Source of the DNA: Branchiostoma floridae
Lineage: Eukaryota > Chordata > Leptocardii > Amphioxiformes > Branchiostomatidae
Assembly: GCF_000003815.2 (NCBI RefSeq)
Contig: NC_049980.1
Location: forward strand, 12,973,430-13,037,429
Length of the DNA: 64,000 nucleotides
Direction: 5' to 3'
In this document: in pieces, positions 50,701-62,700 of the stretch
Layout: every line of letters begins with the position of its first letter
Numbering within the stretch: position 1 is the first letter of the stretch
Made by a program: the position numbers and the translations under genes
Notes under the pieces: model-generated
Seen by the model: only the letters and a program-made list of their open reading frames with translations
What the model was told of the DNA's origin: nothing
Database searches by the model: none

Positions 50701-53700
50701 CATGGGTCAAAGCAGTCGTCGGTGACTTCGCCATAGGCAACAACAACACACAAGTAGGTCTGCTACAGTACGGTACCCGTCCGCGGCTGGAATTTTCCCT
50801 GGATGTCTTTAGTAGTCAACAGGAAGTTCGTGATGGTATTGATGGAGTGACGTACCTAGGGGGCGTAACTAACATAGGGGAGGCACTGCGAGCACTCAAC
50901 TCAGTCGGATTTGCGGAAAATAATGGGGCTCGACCGGCGGCAACCAAAGTGGCCATCGTGGTAACAGCAGGAACATCTAGTGATGGCGTTGCGTCGGCTG
51001 CTCGAGATGTCAAAGGGGGTGGTGTACTAGTCTACGCCATCGGTGTGGGAGAGTACGACTCAAGCGAACTACAAGAGATTGCTACCTCAAGTCGCAGCAT
51101 TGCAACTCTGGACAGCTTCCTTGGATTAAACGACTTGAGGACCTCCCTGTTAGCGTCTTCGTGCGCAGGTACTATTCCCACATCTATAAATCAAATCATA
51201 ATTCATTCATGTTGAAATGGTACATACAGAGGAGAAATATCACTTTGAAGCATTCAATGTGTTACTGCCATACTGGCAATGAGCTACTCGTAAAGTGGAA
51301 GCAAATTTGTGTGTGTAAAATGATACATCTTGGTAATTCACGGATAGAAGCCACTTTCTAATATTTCTTTTGTAGAATCTGCTTGGTAAGACACTTTCTA
51401 TCATTTGTAGAATTTCATTCGTGAAACAAATCAATTAACAGCAGTAGTATTATTGATGTCTGTCAATGTGATTTGTTATGCTTTATGCAGGCTAAATCTA
51501 ACCCCTTACTTTACACTCTTTCAGTTCCCGACACCTTGGTTCTATATTTTACAACAGATGTGGAATTCAGCGAACAATTGCGAAACCCAAGATCTTCTGC
51601 CTTTGTGACTTTAGTCACACAAATAAACACCGAGGTAGTGTAATGTTCTATCAAGTACATCAGTATGTTCTTTCTCTAATCGTCTGTACTTCCAAGATGA
51701 TTTACCGCTGAATACGCAGCTTACAGATTTTCAATCCGCCACATGGTTAAGGATGATATTGACTAAGTGAAACGATTAAGGCTCGGTCTTGTATAATGTA
51801 TAAGAATATGACCAACGTCTCTGACATTCGCTCTACCCTTCTATACCCAGTAAGAATACGAAACCATTTTCGGCCGCTGTTGCTGTTTAGACTATTGTAT
51901 CGTCGTACTACAATGACGTGCCTACTATTTTTTTTCAGCTCCGCGTGCTGTTCACAGACATCGCTGGGTTTTATGGCGCTGTTGTTGCCGGTTTCAGTTC
52001 TGGGTAAGCCTCTCAAAAGATTTAAGAAATAATTGAAGATTAATAAGAAATGACAAAGAAGTTATAGTAACTATTGATATATGTATTGGTATATTTGCAA
52101 TTGCCTGCAAATGGTATCTATTGTAGTTGACATTACTTTATTGCTTTATGCAGAAAAATGAAAAAGACATGAAAATAACTGACGATTGACTTCTAACTTT
52201 TAGGTCGAACAACAAGGTACAAGTGTATCTCAAAGTGTCAGTGGCTTCGTACATCAGTGTGACACTTCAGCTACGACTGGAGACTACTGTAAATACGGGG
52301 AGTATCGGTAGCTTGTTCGTCATTACTGGATCATCGGGAGTCCTGCGGGAAGGTAATCGTGATATTCGTACTTCAAATGTCCCCCGAATAACTAATTATG
52401 CTAATTAGAAACTAATTTGACTTGAAACTTCTAAATATTTTTATGCATTGATTTTTTATGCATTGATTTTTTATTACAGACATACCGGCGACAGCGGTCA
52501 GTCTGGTAGTGCGGGAACGGTGCAGTGGAGACCTTTATGATCCTAAGTCTCCAGTGTACACGGGTTTTGTCATGCGCGTCGAGTCAGCGGTAAGTACCGA
52601 CTTCTTGTCGAGTGATTTTGAGTATCATATGACCATTATGTTCTATGATTATTGATGGTTAGTACGTTGATGTTTTAAGACGAAGTGCAGGGTAACGTTA
52701 CATATGTGTCGATTTTTCGATAATGTTTCGAGTCATAAACGGTTGGAATGTCTTTTTCCGTATGTTAGATACTATCCATTCTTGGACACATCCCTGGGCT
52801 ACTGTCGGTTCAAGTAACTCATGTTGGCTGTGTGTAAGTATAGTTTATGTCCTTTTTTTGTGAATTTCAGAAAAATTGATTATAACGTTTAATAATAATC
52901 TTTATTGCAAACTCATGCACGAAGGCTAGTTGCACAAATACATGTATGAAAGATTATAATCGTATTTTAGAGAGAAGAGGGCGACAGAATGCATTCCTTT
53001 GCTATTATCGTTATCTATGTTTTAGGGGATTGAACATCAGAATCACCGTCAACGTAGTTCTAGTTTCATCATCCTCAAATACCCTTGTGGCTAATTTATC
53101 CGCGGCTGTGGAATCAGGCAGAGTGGGTAACCTGACTGTTGACCCATCCTCACTTCTCTTCGGCAAAGCGGGTAGGTGGCAAAAATTATGATAACGGCGA
53201 GCTCGAGGTCACATCTTTACGATTTTGATATCGTCAAAGGTTCCTGCAGGCTGTGATAGAACCAATACCCGACAAGTGTTTTAGTCAGCCTTGTATGCAA
53301 TAAGGAATGAATTTTGTACGAGTCGACATATGCAAATACGAGTCGACATATGCAAATACGAGTCGACATATGCAAATACGAGTCGACATATGCAAAACTG
53401 ACACAAATTGCCATTATTTTGTTAGCGTACAATGATCGGATGATGAGTGTGACCGGGCCGTCCCGGGTGATGCGACATTCAAAGCGTTATTCACAATAGA
53501 AATTAGAAGAAAATATCGAAATAGAAATGCGTTAAAACATATTTCCGTTCTTGCACAGTATGTAACAGCATCTATGAACCTGACAACAATATCACCACTT
53601 GTCCTTGTTGATCAAGGGTTATATAGTATACTAGTTTTTTGCTGCCCCTACGGCCGGTGAGGCTATGGGACCAGTGAGGTGAGTGAGGTGAGAGTTTTTA

Positions 53701-56700
53701 GATGTCTAATACATGGGTCTTTTTTACAGCACTACTCTGCGGTAATTCGTTGGATATCATCTATCTTGTCGACGGTTCCGGAAGCGTTGGAGCGAACAAC
53801 TTTGAGAAAGTCAAACTATTCATCAAGAAGGCTGTTTCGGGATTTGTTATCGGTCCCGCTGCTACACAAGTTGGGGTCATACAATACAGCAGTAAAATCA
53901 GGCAAGAATTTTCAATGAATTCTTTCCAAACGGTTAGCGGTTTACTGGGAGCAATTGATGCCATGGAATACATGCAAGGTGGCACACTGACGGGACGAGC
54001 TATCCGTTACGCCAGCAAGTATGGCTTCTCAGTATTCGACGGAGCTCGTCGAGGAGTTCCCAAGGTGCTGGTTGTTGTGACGGATGGAGTCTCGTCAGAC
54101 GAAGTAGCTATTCCGGCTTTGGAAGCACAGCGACAAGGCATTTTTGTGTACGCCATTGGTGTTTCTAACTACGACGCAGAACAACTGCAGAAAATTGCCA
54201 GTACGAACGAGTCCTCGGCTATGGTGGACAACTTCAACCTCTTGGACAGCGTGAGGAACACATTGCTGACGAGCGTGTGTGATGGTGAGATTTATAATCC
54301 ATGCCTTAAGGGTCATTTCCACTTTTCTCATGTCTTTAATGTTTTTGAGATAAAGAATTAGATATACATGTATATATGCACAGGAAGTCTACTAAAATTG
54401 TTTTGTTTTTTCAGTGACACCTCCTGTCTATGCATCTGTGATATTGAACACCCAGTTCACGACAGCGCTCCGAAACCCAGGATCTGCTGAGTATACCAAT
54501 CTCTCTGTCAGAGTAAAGACGGAGGTAAGCAGATTGTTGTATTGATGGAATAAAATGTTCACCACTCAAGATATCGTTTGACTGATCAGAGGCTAAAAAT
54601 GGCCTACTAAAACCTGACTGTTTTGTCCACAGGTTTCACGGTTGTTCCTTTCCATCGTTGGATTTCGAAGTGTGTCTGTTGTTGACTACCAAGCAGCGTG
54701 AGTAGCAAATCATATGTTGACTCGTAAATATATCTTGAAGCAACGATACTAAGGTTTGCTTGACAAGAAGAGGCGCATCTATTTCTTAAACATCTGTTTT
54801 ATCTGTAACCGTGATCTGTATTTTTTTCTACAATGTTGTAGGGCTGGCAATCGAGTGAAAGTTGTGTTGGTAGTGTTTGTTTCCGAGTTCGCAGTAACCA
54901 GCACGAATCAAACGTTCATCAGCATAACTCACACAGGGAGTATAGGATCGATTTCTGTCGATGCATCATCAGCTTTCGTTGTTGGAGAGGGTAAGACGAT
55001 GTTGCCTTTTTTAGCATTAGCATTATTATTTAAAACAGAGCTATTCGTAAATATAATATGACTGTAATAACGTGGTTAATAAAATTTTTTTACAAAGTGT
55101 ACAAATAATCATGATTAACATGTTGCGGCGATGAATATATTGGACTTAACTATTATATAGAGTGTCAATAGTTTCAGGTCATTTTCTGCTCTCAATGGGT
55201 GGATTTGATTAGACTGGGCAAAATGAAAACCAAACATGTAAAGCTTAACTAAAGCCCATCATGCCTTATCTATTTATTTATTTGTTTGCATCAGGCCCAT
55301 GGCCCATAGAAGCAGACACAGTACAGAGATTAAAAAAACTACACTTACAAAGAGTTAACTATTATTTATTTACTTAAAGCATATGGCGCTACTGTTTCTG
55401 GTACAACGTTAACGTTGTTTATATTTGCCCAGAAACCGTACCAGTTGTGGTGAGTCTTGTTGTGAGGGACCTTTGCAACGCCGATCTACTCAACCCAGAT
55501 TCTGCAACGTACAGGGCATTCGTCACTCAAGTAGAGAGCGCGGTAGGGTTAAGTTTTATTAGTGTTTCTTTGCCTGCTTTCAGTGTACTTTTACCATCTT
55601 GAACCCTTCTTTTTAAACGATTACTGTAACGTGTCATTTCAGGTATTGTCAATTCTAGGAAACATTCCAGCAGTGCTTTCCGTAAGAGTAACCGGAATCC
55701 GTTGCTCGTAAGTATATGCCGTATCTATATGAATTTGACCAAGATGCAATGGCTTAGGTGTGCAGTCGGTATGTCGTGAGGTCAAACACGGCCGGTTCAG
55801 ACCAAATGGACTTTCAAAATGGTACTGCTTTCTCTGCTTAACACTCGGTACCTATGAGAAAGAGTTGGTCACGCTTATTCATAGGGAGCAGGACTCCTAC
55901 CGTGGCTCCCTGTGTGGCCAGAAGGCCAGAGAGATGGGCACCCCACTCACACCGAAGGCGTGGGGAAGACTAACAATGAATTTCGGTTTATACATTGCTT
56001 TAATTTGTAACCTTCCAACGTTGGCGTCATGATAGTTGCCAGTTGGCGGCAATAGTTTACACTAGCGTCATGGTTAAATCACTTATTCATTGCTTACTCT
56101 TACGTTCATGTTTTCCCAATGATAGGGGACTTAACGTCCAGGTGACTATCAGTGTGACCGTTACCTCAACGTCTTCCAATCTCCTGATCACTACTGTGTC
56201 TACGGCTGTACGACAAGGAAGCATCGGGAACTTGACTGTCAATGCGGACTCCTTTTTGTCGGGGATGGCAGGTAAGAGGACCATTTTGCTATCTTAAACC
56301 ACATAGAAAACAAACCAAGAAATACCATATTAACTGATGATACAGAACTTAAGCAACCGCACATTAAGTTGTCATTCAAACAGAGCTGACGTCAGTGGAC
56401 AAGTTATATATTCTTTTTATTATCTTTGACAAAAGTACCGTCTTTTCTTTAGCTCTGGTGTGCCAGAATCCGCTGGACATCATTTTTCTAATTGACGGAT
56501 CCGGAAGCGTCGGTGCATCCAACTTTGAAAAGGTCAAGCAGTTGATGCAAAAGACTATTACAGGGTTTGACATCGGTCCCAACACAACCCAAGTCGGGGT
56601 CATCCAATACAGCTCGACAGTCAGACAGGAATTTTCCATGAACACCTTCCACACAAATGAAGCTGTGTCGACAGTAATAGATGAGATAGGATACATCCGA

Positions 56701-59700
56701 GGCGGCACGCTGACAGGAAAAGCTATTCGATATGTGAGTAGATATGGCTTTGCAGAGAGAGATGGAGCTCGTCCTGGAGTACCCAAAGTTCTCATCGTCG
56801 TGACGGATGGTGTCTCATCTGACGCAGTAAAACAGTCGGCGTTAGAGGCGCAGCAGAAAGGAATTTTCGTGTTCGCGATAGGTGTTGCCGGCTACGATAT
56901 GGCCCAACTGGAACAGATTGCAAGCAGCAATAGGTCTCTGGCTGTGGTGGACAACTTCAATCTCTTGGACAGCTTGAGGAACTCGCTTCTAACGGGAGTT
57001 TGTGATGGTAAGATTTCATAGTAATTTGTTTAACTCTAGATCAGTGAACTTTTGCTCCAATATAAAACGTTGTCAATGTTTGATGACTCTTTGTCCAAAT
57101 CAATGTGAAGATGACAGTGTATCCCTTTACTATTTTCACTTAGTTCCATCGCCTGTGGTCATAAGTCTCACACTGACCATCCAGTATTCCACAACAATGA
57201 GGAACCAAACCTCTATTGAGTTTGGCAGTATTTCTACAAGCCTTGCAACCGAGGTGAGCCCCAGTTTCTGACTAGTTTGAGTAAAGTCTAACTAAGACCG
57301 TCAAGCTTCATCGTGCACATGTTGGCAATTTGACTACTCTCGATTAGCCCTCTTACAGTACCATGTCGTTTCATTTTACAGTTATCTCGGATCTTCGTCG
57401 ATATTCCGGGATTTCAAGGCTTGACCATTGTGGGTCTGCAACCAACGTAAGTATATGTATATAAATGTAAATGGCGGCGCAATTCAGCTACTGCTGCTAT
57501 GCCGTGTATCTGTAAATAAAACTTGTCAAAACTTGTCAAACTGAGTGCTTAGATGCCATCTTTTAGTTAAACTTCAAAGAAAATCTTTCAAAATTAATTT
57601 CAATCTTGTTTAGTCCTAAGAATACGTCAACAAGCGTCATCGGATGTATGTCATTTGAAGTCATGCCGTAACTATTACTGTGACAAACATAATCTTCCTT
57701 TTTCTCACCTTTAGACCCACGAATCAGGTGAAGGCGACCATTACTGTGTTTGTGGCGCAATTTTCAACAACCACGATGAAAGTAACATTCATCAGTGCCG
57801 TGCAAACTGGGAGCTTGGGGTCAATATCAGTGAATACGTCTTCTGCACTCGTCATCGAACAAGGTAGGCAGATATAATTTGCCATCAAGTATAAATTTGA
57901 ATTTATTTAAGATAAGAGGATTTTTCATCAATCAGTGACTGTATGAAAGGTAAGTACACGTACCTCCAAATTTTCGATGGCTATCAGTCCATCTTGATCA
58001 CGGAGTGACCTATTTCTCGCGAGAGTTAGGAGACATACAGTCACTGATGAAAAATCCTATTAACTGTGAACATACGTGACTAATGAATCTCTTCAACGAA
58101 TTTATTTAAACTGGAAAATGTTATCAAGAATGAAGAGACGTAAATCAAGTGACAGCCATGTATCTTTTTCTTTTTTGATATGTGCTTAAGCTAATTACAC
58201 TGAAGGCACCAGCACAGGGGGGTTGGGTATATCTATTTAACGGTAGGTCCGATCGCAATTACTAGTAGAAAACAGCTCAGGCTTCAGGCTCCTCAGTCGG
58301 CAGAGGGACCGCTCTCTGCTGTGATACCGTGGACACTGCTGGGGAACAGTGGTCCTATTTATGACGAGTTGTGTCGATCATCTTATTAATTTTTACACCA
58401 CAGATGCCACGCAGTTGTTAGTAAGCTTTGTCATCACGGATCCGTGCAACGCCGATTTTCTCAACTCAGACTCTGCAGCGTACATGCAATTCGTCATTCG
58501 AGTGGAGAATGCGGTAAGCTTATTTGGCGTGCATTTGAAAGGATAATACCTTTATCGACAAGAAAGTCATCAATTTAAGAAAAAAGACTAGTATAGGTAT
58601 GACTCTTAAACTAAGACTGCAATATTCTATATTTCACAGTTAATGTCTTATACCGTTTTGTAGACTTAGTGGCTCTTCGTTTTTGTGCCTAAAATGTGTT
58701 GCATTCGTTTAAAGTGAATGTCATATTGCTGAAACATTCTGCTTTACAATATTCAGCTGCTTTCGATTCTTGGAAATATACCGGGAATACTGTCTGTGAA
58801 AGTGACCAGCATCAGTTGCTCGTAAGTAGAATCCTTTGTCACTATGTATTAATCTCCAAGCAGATCCTACGGTGCCATTAGATCACGATGATAAGATAGT
58901 ATCAAAGCTACCCAAGGAGTATAGCTGGCCAAAGGGAGTAAATTATAAAACGGGCACCGCATACACACTCCTAGGTCGGCTTGACTCCTCTTCCAGCATT
59001 TGATGCTATCTTATGCTACCGTAGGATCTGCTTAGAGATTAAGTATGTGTAACATTTGTCGTTGTCTTTATGATACAAATTAAGCAACCAGATTTCTTAT
59101 TTCCCTGTCTTTGGAACCTAAAATAAGAGAAATGACGTTCTTTTTTATGGTGCAATCTGAATTTCTCTTTCAGTGGGCTTTACATCAGAGTGACTATTAG
59201 TTTAGGAGTCGTATCAGCGTCCTCTGGTGGACTTGTCACGGCAATCTCTACAGATGTATCATCAGGAAGTGTAGGTGACCTGACTGTCGATCCAACTTCG
59301 TTCATTTCAGGGGAAGAAGGTCAGTAGACGATGATCAACTGTATTTTTGTGTGCAGAAACATAGCGACAGTTTAGAAAGAGTCAAAGTTATTTCAAATTT
59401 AGCGTAAGTTTCATGTTGTCTATTGACATTGAAAGTAGGAACCAAAGATTTAACGTACATAGCTCAAGAACTTGTCACCATATCGCTGTAAGCTCGCCTG
59501 TTGTGTGTAATTAGAGAGCAATAATGGAATGGAATTTCATAACAATATCATATCATTCAATTTACAGCGCTGGTGTGTCGAACTCCTCTGGACATCATTT
59601 TATTGCTAGATGGGTCTGGAAGTGTAGGGGCCTACAACTTCGAGAAAGTGAAACAGTTTTCTCAAAAGCTCGTCGAGACCTTTGACATCGGTCCATCTGC

Positions 59701-62700
59701 AACGCAAATAGGGGTTATCCAATACAGCACGCGTGTGAGACAGGAATTCTCCATGAACAGCTTCCAAAGCAAAGAAACTTTGTCCAATGCAGTCGACGAT
59801 ATTGCATACATGCGAGGCGGTACACTGACTGGAAGGGCTATCAGGTATGTGAGCAGGTACGGCTTTGCAAGATCGGATGGAGCTCGTCCGGGAGTAGCAA
59901 AAGTGCTTATTGTCGTCACAGATGGCATTTCGTATGACGGAGTGGCAACACCAGCATATAAAGCAAGACAGAAGGGAATCCTTGTCTACGCTATTGGTGT
60001 GTCAGGCTACGACCTGACGCAGCTCGAGCAGATCGCCAGCAATAACAGGACCTTGGCTGTGGTGGACAACTTCAACCTGCTGGATAGTCTGAGGAACACA
60101 CTTTTGACTGGAGTTTGCGATGGTAAATATGTTTTTGCATTTTTGTCAGGTTTTGGGGTCGAGAAATTGATTTTTTGTAAAGACGCAGGCCTTACACACT
60201 TATTTATCTTATCATTTACAGCCGTGCCACCAGTCTTTGTGTGTGTAACATTGACTACCCAGTTCTCCATACAACTGAGAAACCCTGACTCGAGCGAATT
60301 CTCCAGCATCACCAGTGCTCTCATTGCAGAGGTAGGGAAATGTTTGTTGCCATTATTGGAATTAAAGCATGTATACATACCTCAATTTCATCATATCACC
60401 TTGACTTTTGTCTGAATAAAATCATGGCTTTACCGGTAAATCGTCACAGGAATAAATAAAGCGTTTGATCATGAATAACACATTGAACCTTTTGTGCAGG
60501 TATCCCAACTATTTACCTCCATCGTGGGATTCCAAGGAGCAACTGTGGTTGGTTACCAACCTGCGTAAGTAGACCTCTTCAAGATCTTCTTCATTAAAGC
60601 TTATACATGTATCATTGTATACCTGACCGTGTAGTTATTTATCTTCAGAAGCTCTGAATGAAATAAGCTGGTGTTTATCCGGCTCCTTTTTTTTTTTTGG
60701 AGTCGACATACACAGTTGCCGTAATATTTCTTCCAACTTACTGTATTTCGTCGTTTGTTGATATACCATTACCAAATCAAAATAGAATTGAATGCTTTGC
60801 TGATAGGATCTCTTTCATAGAAAACAAATGTGTAATGATTTGCTATCATTTCAGCCCTGACAATCAAGTAAAAGTATCAATTGCTGTCTTTGTTGCTGAG
60901 TTTGCTGCTACTACTATGAAGCAAACATTTGTTGTTGCTGTAAGCACTGGCAACTTGGGGTCTATATCGGTGAATGCAAGCTCCGCCGTCATTGTTCAAC
61001 AAGGTAAGGATTGATTTATTAAAGATGATTATCACTTCTTATCCTTGCGTTTGTTGTGCTGCTCTTTGCAACGTTAATTTCAATAACTTTTTTCCACTGG
61101 TCGTCATATTATAAAAGAGGCTACGTTGGTGAAAAGAGCCATGTTGTTGTGTAGTTGGTCAAGATCTTTCCTTCATGAAACCGACATTAGTCACAATTTT
61201 TACTCTGCTCTGTCTTCCTTTCACCAGAAACGAATTCAACCATAGTAAGTCTGGTAGTTCAAAGGAATTGCAGTGCAGATCTACTCAACCCGGAGTCAGC
61301 GATGTACATTGCCCTGGTCGCTCAAATTGAATCTGCGGTGAGATCATATGACGAATTTATTGATGACTAGGCATATAAAAAGTGTTGTTTAGAGCTGAAG
61401 ACACTTTTTCCATGTCGACGCTAAAATCTCTCAGGAGTTTCCTTTTGCTTTATGTAGTATTGCTAGCAATTCACACACAAGGAAACACTAGTTACATGCA
61501 TGATTGTGTTCCATATTAATTGATAACATTTTCTCGTGGGTTTTGTTTGGTGATTTTGAATTGTTGGCAAGATTTTAGACATCTATATCATTTTCAGGCA
61601 GCTTAACATACTTGATGCCTTGTGACTAATAAGCCCTTTAATTGATCATTTTTAGGTGCTGTCTATTCTTCAAAACNNNNNNNNNNNNNNNNNNNNNNNN
61701 NNNNNNNNNNNNNNNNNNNNNNNNNNNNNNNNNNNNNNNNNNNNNNNNNNNNNNNNNNNNNNNNNNNNNNNNNNNNATTTCTGTTGACTTCAGACCGAGG
61801 CCTAGTCCAACCTTTGCATTTAGCACCAGTGCACTGCGACACATTGCTGTATAATTATCGGACGTTGACAACCTTTTTTTTTTTTCTCTCCAGTGGGCTT
61901 TACATCAGAGTAACCATTACTGTAGTGGTGGTGTCCACGTCCTCTAGTTCACTAGTGACGACAGTCTCTACAGCGGTATCATCAGGGAATGTGGGAGGCC
62001 TGACTGTCGATCCAACTTCATTCATTTCAGGAGACGAAGGTCCGTAGATCATATTCAGGATTATTGTAATGTCTCTCTGTCTAAATAGATTAATGCAGAC
62101 GTATTTTCTAAAAGTGCAAGAGTTTCATAATCGTTGCAAGTTATTGTGGCCTAACATTATAGCATTTTGTTTTCTCCATATGTACTCAGGAACCGTTCAA
62201 TATCCTTGTGAAGTCGTCCGTTGGGTGTATATAGTGGAAATAAACACTGAAATAGCAGATGTGACCAGTTAACAATTATATATTTTTTTTACAGCTTTAG
62301 TGTGTCGAACACCTCTGGACATCATTTTGCTGTTGGATGGATCAGGAAGCGTAGGGGCCTACAACTTTGAGAAAGTGAAACAGTTTTCTCAAAAGCTCGT
62401 CGAGACCTTTGACATCGGTCCATCTGCAACGCAAATAGGGGTTATCCAATACAGCACGCGTGTGAGACAGGAATTCTCCATGAACAGCTTCCAAAGCAAA
62501 GAAGCTTTGTCCAATGCAATCGACGATATTGCATACATGCGAGGCGGTACACTGACTGGAAGGGCTATCAGGTATGTGAGCAGGTACGGCTTTGCAAGAT
62601 CGGATGGAGCTCGTCCGGGAGTAGCAAAAGTGCTTATTGTCGTCACAGATGGCATTTCGTATGACGGAGTGGCAACACCAGCATATAAAGCAAGACAGAA

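Noticed and set aside
62069-62272. Possible extra exon between SEA14 and VWA8
   Set aside because: The phase-1 junction from 62039 to 62295 is complete without it, and no equivalent exon exists in the other units.
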